DNA of 64,000 nt from Acidimicrobiia bacterium (GCA_016871175.1 VFZL01000009.1:62001-126000), one strand, 5' to 3'. Shown: positions 1 through 12,560, counted from the stretch's first letter. Numbers and translations are program-made. The notes: generated by a model from the sequence alone, not told the origin.

Positions 1-2
1 GT

Positions 3-20
3 GCGCGTCTAGGGACGCGC
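3..20. repeat. Short perfect hairpin upstream of glyA
   Basis: GCGCGTC and GACGCGC form a 7-bp perfect stem around a TAGG loop. It lies just before glyA and may be the end of an upstream gene or its terminator. No T-run follows, so it is not a classical intrinsic terminator. Confidence 0.35.
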
Positions 21-42
21 GAGAAAATCAGTGATATACGAC

Positions 43-1320
43 ATGGCAACCGAAACGCCCACGAACGCACGCTGGCGCACCCTGGCAGAGAGCGACCCGA
101 TTATTGCCGAGGCCATCGCTCACGAGCAGCGCCGGCAGAACCGCGGGCTCGAGCTCATTGCCTCTGAGAACTTCGTCAGCCGCGCCGTGCTCGAGGCGGC
201 CGGCTCGGTGATGACGAACAAGTACGCGGAGGGCTATCCGGGGCGGCGGTACTACGGTGGTTGCGAATTCGTCGACGTCGCCGAGCGCACCGCCATCGAT
301 CGAGCCAAGACGCTCTTCCGAGCCGAGCACGCCAACGTACAGCCGCATTCTGGCGCCTCGGCCAACATGGCGGTCTACATGACGCTGCTCAAGCCGGGCG
401 ACAAAGTGCTCGGCATGAACCTGGCGCACGGCGGTCACCTGACGCACGGCCACCCGCTGAACTTCTCCGGGCAGCTCTACACGATTGTGCCGTACGGCGT
501 TCGCAGGGAAGATGAGCGCATCGACTACGACGAGGTCGATCGACTCGTCGATGCCGAGCGGCCCAAGATGGTCCTCATCGGCGCGAGCGCCTACTCGCGT
601 GTCATTGATTTCGCGCGAGTCCGCGCGGCAGCCGATCGCGTTGGCGCCAAGGTTTTCACCGACATGGCGCACATCGCGGGGCTCGTGGCCGCCGCCGTGC
701 ATCCCAGCCCCATCCCCCACTCCGACATCGTCTCCACCACGACCCACAAGACGCTGCGCGGTCCCCGGGGCGGCCTGCTCCTGTCTCGCGCGCAGTACCA
801 GAAGGATCTGGATCGGAGCGTGTTCCCCGGCGTCCAGGGTGGTCCGCTCATGCACATCATCGCCGCGAAAGCCGTGTGCTTCAAAGAGGCGGGCGAGCCA
901 GCGTTTGCCGAGTATCAATGGCAGATCGTCAACAACGCCGCGCGTCTCGCCAGCGTGCTGTCGGCATCCGGCTATCGGCTGGTCAGCGGCGGCACGGACA
1001 ACCATCTGATGCTCGTGGACGTCTTTTCGAAGGGCCTCACCGGCAAAGTGGCTGAAGCGGCACTCGGGAAGGCCGGCATCACGGTGAACAAGAACGCGAT
1101 CCCCTTCGACCAGAATCCGCCGATGGTCGCGAGTGGCATCCGCATCGGCACGCCCGCCGTCACGACGCGGGGCATGCGCGAAGCAGACATGGATCTCGTC
1201 GGCGAGCTCATCGCGCGCGCGTTGCGCACGCCAGACGACGAGACGGCGCTTGGAATGGTGCGTGCCGAGGTCGAGCGGCTGTGTCGGAAGTTCCCGCTGT
1301 ACCCGGACGTCGAGAGCTGA
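43..1320 (+). CDS. glyA: Serine hydroxymethyltransferase
   Basis: Cytoplasmic PLP enzyme that interconverts serine plus tetrahydrofolate with glycine plus methylene-THF, the main source of one-carbon units. The N-terminal signature LELIASEN, the [12 protein letters not shown] segment and the PLP-lysine motif [13 protein letters not shown] are all present. The length, about 425 aa, is normal for bacterial GlyA. I chose the ATG at 43; an in-frame GTG at 31 would add four residues, and neither start has a clear Shine-Dalgarno sequence. The 3' end overlaps the following helicase gene by 40 bp, which suggests co-transcription. Confidence 0.97.
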   Translation: MATETPTNARWRTLAESDPIIAEAIAHEQRRQNRGLELIASENFVSRAVLEAAGSVMTNKYAEGYPGRRYYGGCEFVDVAERTAIDRAKTLFRAEHANVQPHSGASANMAVYMTLLKPGDKVLGMNLAHGGHLTHGHPLNFSGQLYTIVPYGVRREDERIDYDEVDRLVDAERPKMVLIGASAYSRVIDFARVRAAADRVGAKVFTDMAHIAGLVAAAVHPSPIPHSDIVSTTTHKTLRGPRGGLLLSRAQYQKDLDRSVFPGVQGGPLMHIIAAKAVCFKEAGEPAFAEYQWQIVNNAARLASVLSASGYRLVSGGTDNHLMLVDVFSKGLTGKVAEAALGKAGITVNKNAIPFDQNPPMVASGIRIGTPAVTTRGMREADMDLVGELIARALRTPDDETALGMVRAEVERLCRKFPLYPDVES

Positions 1321-3512
1321 GCGACACCACCTCGCTGCGCGAGCGAGTTGCGGCGGTCTTCGAGCCCGACGGACCGTTGGCGCGGGCGCTGCCTGGCTTC
1401 GAAGCGCGTGCCGGCCAAGTCGACATGGCGGACGCGGTCGCGACAACGTTGGACGCCGGCGGCGTGCTCCTCGCCGAAGCGGGCACGGGCACGGGGAAAA
1501 CTCTCGCGTATCTCATTCCAGCCATTCTGAGTCGCCAGCGCGTGCTCGTGTCCACCGGAACGAAGACCCTGCAGGAGCAGATCTTCTTCAAAGACGTCCC
1601 CCTGCTGCGCGAAGCCCTGGACGTGCCCTTCACCGCCGCGTACATGAAGGGTCGAGGGAACTACCTTTGTCTGCATCGGCTCGATGTGCTGACCGGGGAG
1701 GCGCAGACGATTCCCGCCGGAAACAAGCAGACACGGCCGCGAGGTGGATCGCGCAGCTCGGCGATACGAGGGGCAGCGCCTCTCATGGCTGAGGGCGTGT
1801 TCCTGCCGATCATCCGCGAATGGGCGAAGCGGACCGAGACCGGCGATCGCGCCGAGCTCGAGGATCTGCCGGAGGATCTGCCGTTCTGGAGCGACGTCTC
1901 GGCCAGCATTGAGACGTGCCTCGGCACGGACTGCCCCCGCTACAACGACTGCTTCGTCACCCGGATGCGTCAGCGCGCGGCCGAATCGGACCTTGTCATC
2001 GTCAACCACCACCTGTTGTGCGCAGACGTCGCGGTCCGACAGAACGCGTTCGGCGAAGTGATTCCGGCATGCGCCACCGCGGTCCTCGACGAAGCCCATC
2101 AGCTCGAGGACGTTGTGACGCAGTACTTCGGGGTGGCGGTGAGCACGTATCGGATCGAGAACTTCGCCCACGATGTCGAGCGGTCAGCCGGGCGACACGG
2201 GCTCGACGCCGTGGAGCAAGAGTCCCTTGGCAAGGCGGTTGGGCGGCTGCGCGACCATGGCCGCCGGTGCTTCGACGAGATCGGGTTCGCGCACCGCGCA
2301 CGGGGTCCCTCGGCGAATCGAACGGAGGAGCGCGTCCGCGTCACCGCCGACACGCTCGCGGCGGCACGCGAGCCCACCGCCTACCTGGCGGGCACTCTCG
2401 ACGTTCTCGAGTCGACGTTGAGCGTGCTCGCGATCAAGTCGTCGGGCGCGGCCGATGAGGACGCGTCGGATCGGGAGACCGACTCCCCTGCGGACCACGG
2501 TTTGGAGACAGAAGCGCTCCGATCACTCGCGCGTCGTGCCGGACAGCTCAGAGACGACCTTCGCTTCCTGATGCGAGCGAACGACCCGCGGTTCGTGTAT
2601 TTCGCGGAGTTCCGCGGAAACGGTGTCTTCCTGCGAGCCTCACCAATCGACGTCTCGAAGATCATCCGTGAGCTCCTCGTCGAGCGGATGCGTACGACCG
2701 TGCTGACGTCAGCCACGCTCGCTGTCGACGATTCGTTCGACTACCTTCGCACACGGCTGGGGATTCGAGACGCCAACGAGCTGCGGCTCCCGTCCGAATT
2801 CGATTACAGTCGGCAGGCCCTCTTGTACCTGCCCCGGCGGATGCCCGACCCGAGATCGCCCGAGTTCGCGACCGCCGCCGGGCGCGAGGTCATCGAGATT
2901 CTGAAGCGGACGCAAGGCCGGGCGTTCGTGCTGTTCACGAGTTACGCGGGCCTGCGTGCGTTGCAAGCCGTAGCAGAGATGGCGCTGCCGTACCCGATCC
3001 TCGTGCAGGGTTCGGCCCCGCGGTCGCAGCTCCTGAAGCAGTTTCGGGAAACGCCCCACGCCGTGCTCTTTGCGACCTCGAGTTTCTGGCAAGGCGTAGA
3101 TGTTGTCGGCGAAGCACTGAGCTGCGTCATCGTGGACAAGCTCCCGTTTGCATCGCCGGGCGATCCCATCACCAGCGCACGAATTGACGCCATTCGCGCA
3201 CGTGGCGGAGAACCGTTCGACGAGTACCAGGTGCCGCTCGCGGTGCTCACGCTGCAGCAGGGGTTGGGTCGCCTCATTCGCCATCGGGCGGACCGCGGGG
3301 TGTTGGTCATCCTTGACCCCCGTCTCCGGACGAAAGTGTACGGCCGTCGGTTCATCAGCGCTCTGCCGCCGGCACCAGTTGTGCACGAGCTCGATGCCGT
3401 CGAGGCATTCTTTTCAGCCGACCAAACGGCGGAGCGGGCCCCCGTCGACCACGACGCCAGAGAACGGGCGCGACGGTGCGACGGCGAGGTGCGGGGGCCC
3501 TCGAGCGACTGA
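1281..3512 (+). CDS. DinG/XPD-family ATP-dependent DNA helicase
   Basis: Superfamily 2 5'-3' DNA helicase, likely acting in repair or R-loop/replication-conflict resolution. Walker A is EAGTGTGKT near residue 72. Cysteines in YLCLHRLD and in [12 protein letters not shown] fit the family's 4Fe-4S cluster. The DEAH box reads LDEAHQLED, and the C-terminal helicase domain contains [13 protein letters not shown] and QGLGRLIRH. At 743 aa it matches YoaA/DinG-type proteins. It starts at GTG 1281 inside the end of glyA, so it is probably translationally coupled. Whether it is closer to DinG or to YoaA cannot be settled by eye, so no symbol is given. Confidence 0.93.
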   Translation: MSEVPAVPGRRELSDTTSLRERVAAVFEPDGPLARALPGFEARAGQVDMADAVATTLDAGGVLLAEAGTGTGKTLAYLIPAILSRQRVLVSTGTKTLQEQIFFKDVPLLREALDVPFTAAYMKGRGNYLCLHRLDVLTGEAQTIPAGNKQTRPRGGSRSSAIRGAAPLMAEGVFLPIIREWAKRTETGDRAELEDLPEDLPFWSDVSASIETCLGTDCPRYNDCFVTRMRQRAAESDLVIVNHHLLCADVAVRQNAFGEVIPACATAVLDEAHQLEDVVTQYFGVAVSTYRIENFAHDVERSAGRHGLDAVEQESLGKAVGRLRDHGRRCFDEIGFAHRARGPSANRTEERVRVTADTLAAAREPTAYLAGTLDVLESTLSVLAIKSSGAADEDASDRETDSPADHGLETEALRSLARRAGQLRDDLRFLMRANDPRFVYFAEFRGNGVFLRASPIDVSKIIRELLVERMRTTVLTSATLAVDDSFDYLRTRLGIRDANELRLPSEFDYSRQALLYLPRRMPDPRSPEFATAAGREVIEILKRTQGRAFVLFTSYAGLRALQAVAEMALPYPILVQGSAPRSQLLKQFRETPHAVLFATSSFWQGVDVVGEALSCVIVDKLPFASPGDPITSARIDAIRARGGEPFDEYQVPLAVLTLQQGLGRLIRHRADRGVLVILDPRLRTKVYGRRFISALPPAPVVHELDAVEAFFSADQTAERAPVDHDARERARRCDGEVRGPSSD

Positions 3513-3604
3513 GCCGATTCGCCGCGGAGCCGCGATGAGAAACAGACCCGGTTTCCGATCTAAAATGTTGTAAAGCGTATTTTAACGTTTTTGCAGGAGG
3601 ATGT

Positions 3605-4558
3605 ATGGTCCGCCGATTGAACCGTCGGCCCGCGTGGCTGGTGGCGTTCTCGATGCTCGTGGCGATCGCCGTGGCCGCACCGGCCTTCGCTCAGAACGGC
3701 ATGGTCAAGGGCACGGTCCGCGACGAGAAAGGCGCAACGGTTGAGGGCGCCAAAGTCAGCATCAACCAAGTCGGCGGCACCGGCCGGAAGTTCGAAACCA
3801 GGACCGACAAACGGGGTGAGTTCATCCAGATCGGTCTGCCCTCCGGTGCTTATGCCGTCGCGGCTGAGAAGGAGAAGCTGGCCTCGATGCCTGCCAACGT
3901 GAACGTCAGTGCTGGCAAGCCCGCCGAAGTGGCACTGGTCGTCTCGGCGGCGGCGGGGACCAACACGAAGGCGTCGCAGGAAGCTGCCGCCGCGCTCAAG
4001 AAGATCTTCGAGGACGGCGTGGCTGCCAGCAACGCCGGCAATCATCAGACCGCCATAGAGAAATTCCAGCAGGGCATCCAAACCAATAGCGCCTGTGCTG
4101 ATTGCTACAACAACATCGGCTACAGCTACATGCAGCTGAAGGACTACCCGAAGGCCGAGGAGGCCTATAAGAAGGCCACGGAGATCCGTCCGAACGACGC
4201 GGCCGCCTACAACGGTCTCGCCAACGTCTACAACGCGCAGAAGAAGTTCACGGAGGCTCAGGAGGCCAGCGCGAAGGCGACCCAACTGTCGGGTTCGACC
4301 GGCGGTGGGGGCGCTGATGCTCTGTACAACCAGGGCGTCATCCTGTTCAACGGCGGAAAGTCCGCGGAGGCCAAGCTGCTCTTCGAGCAGGCGATCGCGG
4401 CCAACCCGAATCACGCCGAGGCGCACTACATGCTGGGCATGTCGTTGGCGGGAAGCGACCTCAAGGCTGCGCGAGCGGCGATGGAGAAGTATCTCCAGCT
4501 GGCGCCCACCGGCCCGAACGCCTCGACGGCTAAGCAGCTGATCGACGCCGTGAAGTAG
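3605..4558 (+). CDS. Exported TPR protein with N-terminal carboxypeptidase-regulatory-like domain
   Basis: 317 aa. A signal peptide with a hydrophobic core ends at AFAQ (about residue 28). It is followed by a beta-sandwich domain of the carboxypeptidase-regulatory/CNA-B type (VKGTVRDEKGATVEGAKVSI, ending near residue 115), then three to four tetratricopeptide repeats, for example the segments around residues 155-220 and 240-300. A strong AGGAGG at 3595-3600 precedes the ATG, with an AT-rich stretch (3555-3592) upstream that may hold a promoter. This domain pair is common in acidobacterial secreted proteins, probably as periplasmic or surface protein-protein scaffolds. The partner is unknown. 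Confidence 0.85.
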   Translation: MVRRLNRRPAWLVAFSMLVAIAVAAPAFAQNGMVKGTVRDEKGATVEGAKVSINQVGGTGRKFETRTDKRGEFIQIGLPSGAYAVAAEKEKLASMPANVNVSAGKPAEVALVVSAAAGTNTKASQEAAAALKKIFEDGVAASNAGNHQTAIEKFQQGIQTNSACADCYNNIGYSYMQLKDYPKAEEAYKKATEIRPNDAAAYNGLANVYNAQKKFTEAQEASAKATQLSGSTGGGGADALYNQGVILFNGGKSAEAKLLFEQAIAANPNHAEAHYMLGMSLAGSDLKAARAAMEKYLQLAPTGPNASTAKQLIDAVK

Positions 4559-4565
4559 TTCCTTC

Positions 4566-5267
<702 letters not shown>

Positions 5268-5306
5268 GTTCGAAGGGTTCGGAGTTCGCGGGTTCCTGGG
5301 TTTCGG
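5268..5306. repeat. Degenerate GGTTCG-type phrase repeat
   Basis: Immediately after the yggS stop, GGTTCG-like units recur (gttcgaagggttcgg, then gttcgcgggttcc and gggtttcgg). Similar phrase repeats built from different words occur at other intergenic or near-intergenic sites in this window (14393, 29326, 40801). No gene is seen in 5268-5481. Confidence 0.5.
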
Positions 5307-5481
5307 CTCCGTCGGCGCGTTGGCGGCGAGGAGCACGCGGGCGGCGGAACGGCGACCCAGACACGCCCCGGAGAATGAGACCCTAAGAGCCCTGAGCCTT
5401 CGTATTTCTGCACCGTGTGCAGTCCTCACACTGGCGAGCCGATACCTGTACGCGGAAGAGCACGCTCATCAGGACACTCCC

Positions 5482-6090
5482 ATGAACGTCAGTCCCCTCG
5501 ATTTGCGGCAGGCGAAATTCAACACCTCATCCAGAGGCTTCGACAAGATCGAGGTCACGTCTTTCCTGATGGCCGCGGCCGACGACTACGAGCAGGCGCT
5601 GCGGGACACCGACCGCTTGCGTCAAGACGTCAGTCGACTCGAGGCGGTCTTGACCGAGTACCGCGAGCACGAGAAGAGCCTCAAGTCGACACTCATGGCA
5701 GCGCAGAAGCTGGCCGACGACATCACGAACAATGCCGAGAGCGAGGCCCAGCGCGTGCTGCGCGAGGCGCAGAGTCGATCCGACCTGTTGCTCGAGAGGA
5801 CGCAGGCGCGACTCGAGGACATCCAACGGGAGATCGACGGTCTGACACTGAAGCGCCGGGACGTCGAGACCTCGCTCGAGTCAACCATCCAGACGCTTCG
5901 CAACACGCTCGACTACGTGCGCGAGCAGGACGCCCGCGACCGCGACGAGCGACAAGTCCTCCTCCATCGCCCGAGGCTAGAGTCGGAGGCCGCGAAGAAG
6001 GCAGAGCCTCCGAAGACGGACAAGGCCACGAGCGGGCCCAGCGCGCTGGTGGCGAATCTCGAACAGCTCCGCCGCGCCGTCCAGGGCTGA
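5482..6090 (+). CDS. DivIVA-domain coiled-coil protein
   Basis: 202 aa. The N-terminus MNVSPLDLRQAKFNTSSRGFDK is the DivIVA membrane-anchoring signature (I/L-D-L/I-R, F-x-x-x-x-x-G-Y/F-D). It is followed by long heptad-rich coiled coil to about residue 160, then a charged tail ending in a short helix. DivIVA proteins mark negatively curved membrane and recruit division or elongation factors. I chose the ATG at 5482 because the signature begins there; the frame stays open upstream but is not protein-like. An AGGA lies about 7 nt before the ATG. It sits next to yggS, as in many dcw-flanking loci. Confidence 0.88.
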   Translation: MNVSPLDLRQAKFNTSSRGFDKIEVTSFLMAAADDYEQALRDTDRLRQDVSRLEAVLTEYREHEKSLKSTLMAAQKLADDITNNAESEAQRVLREAQSRSDLLLERTQARLEDIQREIDGLTLKRRDVETSLESTIQTLRNTLDYVREQDARDRDERQVLLHRPRLESEAAKKAEPPKTDKATSGPSALVANLEQLRRAVQG

Positions 6091-6134
6091 ACAGGGCCGC
6101 GAGACAGGCCAGCGGGCCTCTCGACCAGCCTCGT

Positions 6135-6894
6135 CTAGTGAATCGGCTGGAACATCCGCTCCCAGCGCGTGCGGCTGAAGAAATGCGTGAAGACCGTGAA
6201 CAGATTACGGATCGTCGTCGTCGTGTCGGGCTCGATGTAGTCCTGCGCGTCAGACTCGTACGACCAGTAGATGACAAGCGCCTTGCCTCTGATGTAGTCG
6301 CGCGTCAAGAATCCCCAGTAGCGACTGTCTTGTGAGTTGTCGCGGTTGTCGCCCATCACGAAGTATTGATCCGCCGGCACAGTGACCGGACCAAACCGGT
6401 CTCGCACATCCGATGTCGTCAGCTCGCTCAGCTCGGACGGTCCAGATGGCGGGCTCAGGAAGTGCACGTACGGCTCGTCCAACGGCTGACCGTTGATGTA
6501 GACCTTCTTGTCCCTGAGCTCCAGCGTCTCGCCCGCCAGACCGATCACGCGCTTGATGAAGTCGCGCTCCGGAGCCTCGGGGTACTTGAACACGACGATG
6601 TCGCCGCGCTTGATGGTGGCGATCGGGAGCAGCGCCTTCTCGATCGAGGTCGCCGTGGGCGCAAAGATGAACTTGTTCACCAGCAGGTGATCGCCGATCA
6701 GGAGGTTGTTCTCCATCGAGCCTGTCGGGATCTTGAAGGCTTGCACGACGAACGTCCGGATGAAGAGGGCGAGAATCACCGCGATGACGATGGACTCGAA
6801 GTACTCACGGGCGGTGCTCTTTCGAAACGGCACGGACTCGCTCTTTTCCGGCTTCACCGACTGGACCTCCCGCGAAGGTCTCACGCGCGCACGT

Positions 6895-6905
<11 letters not shown>
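6135..6905 (-). CDS. lepB: Signal peptidase I
   Basis: Membrane serine-lysine protease that removes Sec/Tat signal peptides at the periplasmic face. From the ATG at 6905 the protein is 256 aa, with one N-terminal transmembrane helix (about residues 36-56). The catalytic Ser63 is in PTGSM, Lys119 is in [13 protein letters not shown], and the family box [14 protein letters not shown] is present. The ATG lies inside the last codons of lepA, an 11-bp overlap, so lepA-lepB is a coupled operon. It ends with TAG. Confidence 0.95.
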
Positions 6906-8706
<1,801 letters not shown>

Positions 8707-8739
8707 TGTGAGGTGGACACATCCGATTATAGCTGGCGG

Positions 8740-10452
8740 TCAGCCGCGGACGGGTTCAGGCGTGATATCGCGCAGGTATCGCCGTGCGGCGGACAGGCCT
8801 TCAACGGCGAAGATGAACGGATAGAGGTCTTCGAAGTACCAGAGGCGAGCGAAGTACAACCCGATTGGCGCTGGTCGTGGCTCATCGTCGCGGCAGGCAT
8901 CAGCGAGCCAGCGCACGGCGGCTCGCAGCGCCCGAGACAGCTCGTCGCGCGACTCGCGGCTGTTCGTCTCCGTCGTCTGCGCCATCGCCGCCAGAGCCGA
9001 GAGCGCGACGCCGGTCTCCTCGACCGACGAGGCGACCCCACGCGCGCCGCCGAATCCCCCATCGATGTTCTGAGAGGCGAGCAGCCAGCGGACGCCGCGT
9101 TCCGCGCATCGACCCGCGCGTTCATCGGCCGCCGAGAGGCTTGCGCGAAGGCCAAGCAGCACGCGGGCTGTCCCATACAGCGGATTGTCCTCCTCGGGCG
9201 CAGCCTCGTTTCCAAACCACAACGGCACCCAGCTCCCGTCCGGCTGCTGCGAGCGATCGAGGTAGTCGATGGCGCGGCGGGTCGCGCGCCGCAACTCGTT
9301 CTGCGTGGCCCGCCTCAGGAGCGGATACCACGTGCTCCACGCGCGAAGGGTATGGGCGGTGAGCTCGGGCGTGCTTCGATCGAACGGCAGCGCGCCACAT
9401 CCGCGGCAGAAGGTTGGGATGCCGCCGTCGCGGTTCTGCACGCCCAGCAACCAGCGTACACCAGCCTCGCCGATCGCGACATCTGCTCCACCAAGCTCGG
9501 AGAGCGCGACGAGTGCCCCAGCCGTGTCGTCGGCGTCGGGAACGCCTCCGCTCAAAGGCGTCCAGGCCCAGGCCCCCGGCGCCGCATGTGTGAACGGATG
9601 CTCGACGCGGCTCTGCTGTGCGCCGACCCAGCGGCCGATGGCCGTCCTCTCACCATGCGTCAGCACGCCGCTCGACGAGAGCGCGATAGCCGACAACGTC
9701 GTGACCCACGTCGAGAGATCGCTGTCAATCGGCCGGCTTCCGTCCTGACGCGCCGTGTCGACGAGAAACTGCACGCCCGCCTCGGCCACCGCGTGATCGG
9801 CGTGATCGGCCGCAGCCAGACTCATGACGACGAAGCTCGTGAGCGGACTGGCTTCGAGGTAGCCGCCGCTCGCCGGCTGTATCGCGCGCAGGATCGTGCG
9901 TGTCCGTTCGCCGGTGGCGTTGCGCACGATTCGCGCCAGCGGATTCCGTGTCGGCGCGAACCGATGCCTCGCCTGACCGATCGCGATGAGCGCGGGCAGC
10001 GCGTAGCTGACCACCGGCAGTCGGAGTCGATGAAACCAGGTGTGTGGAAGCGCGGAAAGCTCGAACGGCAGTTGCGGCACGTGCCTCCAGGCGCGGATCG
10101 GATCCGACCCGAGCTTGCCACACAGCGCCAGCACCGTGAGGATGGGCACCGAGAACGTCCGGTCCTTGCCGTAACGTTTGAGGATGGCCTCGCGCAGGGC
10201 ATTCGGCGTCGTCTCCCCTGCGGCCCCGCGCAGCCAGGTGGCCGACTTCTCCACCGCGATGGCGCACGACTCGCTCGTGCCAGCAACGGCTGAGAGTGTG
10301 GCCCACACGATCGCGGTGGTGCTGATATTGCTCCGACTGCGCACCGTATCGCCCCAGCCGCCATCGATGTTCTGGTGCTCGGTCAGCCACCGTACACCTC
10401 GCTCGACGTGTGGCCGCAGCCTGGCGCTCGAGTTCGGCCGATGAAGGTCCAC
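8740..10452 (-). CDS. Squalene-hopene-cyclase-like prenyltransferase-repeat protein
   Basis: 570 aa, an alpha/alpha-barrel terpene cyclase fold. Repeated QW-like motifs (QNIDGGWGD near residue 27, QNRDGGIPTF, QQPDGSWVPLWFG, QNIDGGFGG) and a class II protonation motif DADDTA at 306-311 match squalene-hopene cyclases. At 570 aa it is shorter than typical SHC (about 630). The C-x-x-C pair in FCRGCGALPFD is not a usual SHC feature. Substrate unknown; a triterpene or other polyprene is likely. It starts at GTG 10452. An in-frame TGA lies 6 nt upstream of the GTG, while the ferredoxin frame runs through the gene's first 728 bp (see findings). Last gene of an unusual redox operon. Confidence 0.82.
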   Translation of the reverse strand: MDLHRPNSSARLRPHVERGVRWLTEHQNIDGGWGDTVRSRSNISTTAIVWATLSAVAGTSESCAIAVEKSATWLRGAAGETTPNALREAILKRYGKDRTFSVPILTVLALCGKLGSDPIRAWRHVPQLPFELSALPHTWFHRLRLPVVSYALPALIAIGQARHRFAPTRNPLARIVRNATGERTRTILRAIQPASGGYLEASPLTSFVVMSLAAADHADHAVAEAGVQFLVDTARQDGSRPIDSDLSTWVTTLSAIALSSSGVLTHGERTAIGRWVGAQQSRVEHPFTHAAPGAWAWTPLSGGVPDADDTAGALVALSELGGADVAIGEAGVRWLLGVQNRDGGIPTFCRGCGALPFDRSTPELTAHTLRAWSTWYPLLRRATQNELRRATRRAIDYLDRSQQPDGSWVPLWFGNEAAPEEDNPLYGTARVLLGLRASLSAADERAGRCAERGVRWLLASQNIDGGFGGARGVASSVEETGVALSALAAMAQTTETNSRESRDELSRALRAAVRWLADACRDDEPRPAPIGLYFARLWYFEDLYPFIFAVEGLSAARRYLRDITPEPVRG

Positions 10453-11065
10453 CCTGCTTCAGCGCGATCAGACAGCTCTGCCGTTCCTTCAGCGCGCGCT
10501 CGTCGTCGCGCTCCTTCGAGAAACGAGACTTGGCCTTGGCGCTGCGGTCGCGCAGCATGGAGTAGATATCGCCGCCGAGCAGCGCCGAGATGTCGACCTT
10601 CATCGCCTCTCGACGAACGTCGTCGGCTTTCACGTCCTCGCCGTTGAGCGGCCCGTGCCGATACTTCGGGAACATGATCGCCACCTCAGGGCACACACGT
10701 GAGCACGCCGGACAATCCGTCTTGCAGTTCGATTGATTCTGGACCTGGATCTTCCGGTCGGGCGAGACGCCGTACACGTCGAACAAGCAGAAGCTCAGGC
10801 ACTGCATGCAGTTCGTGCAGCGCGAGTAATCGATCACCGGGAACCACGGCTTCCACCTTGGGGCCGGACTCTCGGACGGCGGCTTGATCTCGGCCTCCAG
10901 CTTCGCAGCGGCTACCGTGAGATCCACGGCGCTGGCCAGGTCGGCACCGTGCTCGTGACGGCACACGACTTCGAGCCCCTTGTCCAACAATAGACTTGCG
11001 AGCGTCGCTCGATCGGCCGGGTTCAGCTGACCGTCGAGACGCAACGTCACTTGCGACGCGGACAT
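9725..11065 (-). CDS. 2[4Fe-4S] ferredoxin-domain protein; open frame runs into the cyclase gene
   Basis: From the ATG at 11065 the credible protein is about 205 aa and ends near 10450. There is an N-terminal region of about 75 residues. Two clusters follow: C83-x2-C86-x2-C89-x3-C93 (CTNCMQCLSFC) and C114/C118-x2-C121-x3-C125 (CKTDCPACSRVC). A basic helical tail comes next. A GTG at 11080 that overlaps the preceding stop (GTGA) is an alternative start. No stop occurs in this frame until 9725, but from about 10450 on the translation is only an out-of-frame reading of the cyclase gene. The real end was therefore probably lost by an indel or sequencing error, unless the tail is translated. It likely passes electrons for this operon. 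Confidence 0.75.
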   Translation of the reverse strand: MSASQVTLRLDGQLNPADRATLASLLLDKGLEVVCRHEHGADLASAVDLTVAAAKLEAEIKPPSESPAPRWKPWFPVIDYSRCTNCMQCLSFCLFDVYGVSPDRKIQVQNQSNCKTDCPACSRVCPEVAIMFPKYRHGPLNGEDVKADDVRREAMKVDISALLGGDIYSMLRDRSAKAKSRFSKERDDERALKERQSCLIALKQGGPSSAELERQAAATRRARCTVADRAPEHRWRLGRYGAQSEQYQHHRDRVGHTLSRCWHERVVRHRGGEVGHLAARGRRGDDAECPARGHPQTLRQGPDVLGAHPHGAGAVWQARVGSDPRLEARAATAVRAFRASTHLVSSTPTAGGQLRAARAHRDRSGEASVRADTESAGANRAQRHRRTDTHDPARDTAGERRLPRSQSAHELRRHESGCGRSRRSRGGRGGRAVSRRHGASGRKPAD

Positions 11066-11076
11066 CGGGACTATGT

Positions 11077-11445
11077 TCACACCGTCGTCGTCTCCGCCGA
11101 AGGCCCTGGTTCCGATGCGTCGGAGCCGAGCATGCCGCTGACGACCTCCTGCGCCGGTTCGAGGCGCATGTTCCACACCCGGGCGCTCTGCGGCAGGTCA
11201 CCGCCCGCAGCGGCGAACAACCAGCGAACGGCTCGCGAATAACAGGCCGCCACGCGCAGCGGCTCGCCTTTCGCCAGCTCCTGCAGGCGCGGGTCTCGGC
11301 GCGCGGCCATGGCACACAGGTCCGGGCCGGCGTCGAACTCGACGCCGGCTTCGGACAAACCGCGCAACACGGCGGACTTAACCTCGTTCGGGATCACTTT
11401 TGCGTATGCGCAGTGACAGTACAGCAGCGCGGGACGACCGCTCAT
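11077..11445 (-). CDS. Small HdrA-N-terminus-like Fe-S protein
   Basis: 122 aa, no named family that I recognise with certainty. Four cysteines are spaced as in the N-terminal domain of heterodisulfide-reductase subunit HdrA: C10-x-C12 (YCHCAY), C44 (DLCAMAARRD) and C68 (VAACYSRAVRWLF), followed by VWNMR, which parallels HdrA's A-N-I-R. The FAD and ferredoxin parts of HdrA are missing. I infer a stand-alone Fe-S cluster or thiol relay protein that partners the adjacent ferredoxin. ATGA overlap with the CobW gene upstream and GTGA/11-bp spacing to the ferredoxin imply tight co-translation. Confidence 0.6.
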   Translation of the reverse strand: MSGRPALLYCHCAYAKVIPNEVKSAVLRGLSEAGVEFDAGPDLCAMAARRDPRLQELAKGEPLRVAACYSRAVRWLFAAAGGDLPQSARVWNMRLEPAQEVVSGMLGSDASEPGPSAETTTV

Positions 11446-12560
11446 GCCACCACCATCCGATGCGTGGTCTGCGGACGACCGGGCCGGAAGTGCTCGCGGT
11501 GCTGCACCTCGACGGTGACACCTGTCTCACGGGCGATCTCGTCGAGGCTCTGGGCCACCAGGCTGTGCAGCGGCTCAGGATCGGCCTCGGCGCGAAGGTT
11601 GACGATCGCCTCGCCTTCCGCCAGCGGCTCCTCGAGGCGATGCACCGACTCGCGCCGGCCATCGGATCTGACGATGTTGAGGACGGCAAGGTCCCTGCCG
11701 GAATCCGGGGACAGCGTCATCTTGAAGTGAGCGATCTCGATGTCCTCCCGGTGCAGTCGCCCATGAATCGCCGCGCCCAGTCGTGCCAACCACTCGTTGC
11801 CGTGTGACGGCGTCACCGCCGTCACACGGCACGTAAGGTTCAACCAGCCGAGCAACGCTTCGCCCTCCGCGTAGAGGTCGTAGTCCAGGTCCATCGTCGG
11901 GGCAAACGTGGTCGCGGAACCCTCGGCCCCGGCACCCGCGACACGTGAGCACCACGCATCGACGCCATCACCGGTCCGAGCGCTCATGAAGTGCAGATCA
12001 GCCTTGGGGAAACGCGACCGGAGTGCGTCGCCCAGCGCGTCTCGCCGCGCGTCGTCGAGCACATCCAACTTGTTGACAACGATGATCTCCGCTTCTTCGA
12101 GTTGCTTCTCGTAGACGTATTGAACCTTCGGCGAGAACGTTCGACCGACCTCCAGGCCGAGGACACGCGCGGCACGGACTGGATCGACCAGAACGCTGAG
12201 CGGCGCGACGCGATAGTTCTCGCCGTACATCCGACGAAGCGGATACTGAACCGTGGCGTGCAGGTCGGTGCAGCTCCCTACCGGTTCGGCCAGGAACACG
12301 TCGGGGCGAGCGTCACGCATGAGGCGATCGGCCGCTTCCGTCAATGAGTGGAATCGGCAACAGACACATCCACCGGTGATCTCGGCAGACGCGTACCCAT
12401 GAGCCGACACAAGCGTGGTGTCGACCAATCCTTCACTCTGATCGTTGGTGATTACGCCAACGCGACGGCCTTGCTCGGTCAGACGTCTTGCGAGGCGCAG
12501 AATCGCGTTCGTCTTTCCGGCGCCCAGAAATCCGCCGACCATGATGTAGTCAGGAGTCAT
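11442..12560 (-). CDS. COG0523/CobW-family GTPase
   Basis: 372 aa G3E-family P-loop GTPase. Walker A is GGFLGAGKT (residues 9-17), the metal-binding C65-x-C67-C68 motif is GGCVCCRF, and NKLD lies near 163. COG0523 proteins are metallochaperones or metallocofactor insertases for Zn, Co, Fe and others. Here the metal target is not evident. The C-terminal CobW_C domain is degenerate (DLYAEGEALLGWLNLTCRV and beyond). ATG 12560 overlaps the lipoyl-protein stop by 4 bp. Context with Fe-S and desulfurase genes suggests metal or cluster delivery to the operon's redox proteins. Confidence 0.85.
   Translation of the reverse strand: MTPDYIMVGGFLGAGKTNAILRLARRLTEQGRRVGVITNDQSEGLVDTTLVSAHGYASAEITGGCVCCRFHSLTEAADRLMRDARPDVFLAEPVGSCTDLHATVQYPLRRMYGENYRVAPLSVLVDPVRAARVLGLEVGRTFSPKVQYVYEKQLEEAEIIVVNKLDVLDDARRDALGDALRSRFPKADLHFMSARTGDGVDAWCSRVAGAGAEGSATTFAPTMDLDYDLYAEGEALLGWLNLTCRVTAVTPSHGNEWLARLGAAIHGRLHREDIEIAHFKMTLSPDSGRDLAVLNIVRSDGRRESVHRLEEPLAEGEAIVNLRAEADPEPLHSLVAQSLDEIARETGVTVEVQHREHFRPGRPQTTHRMVVA

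Noticed and set aside
3-20. Intrinsic terminator before glyA
   Set aside because: The hairpin is perfect but no T-run follows, so only an inverted repeat is reported.
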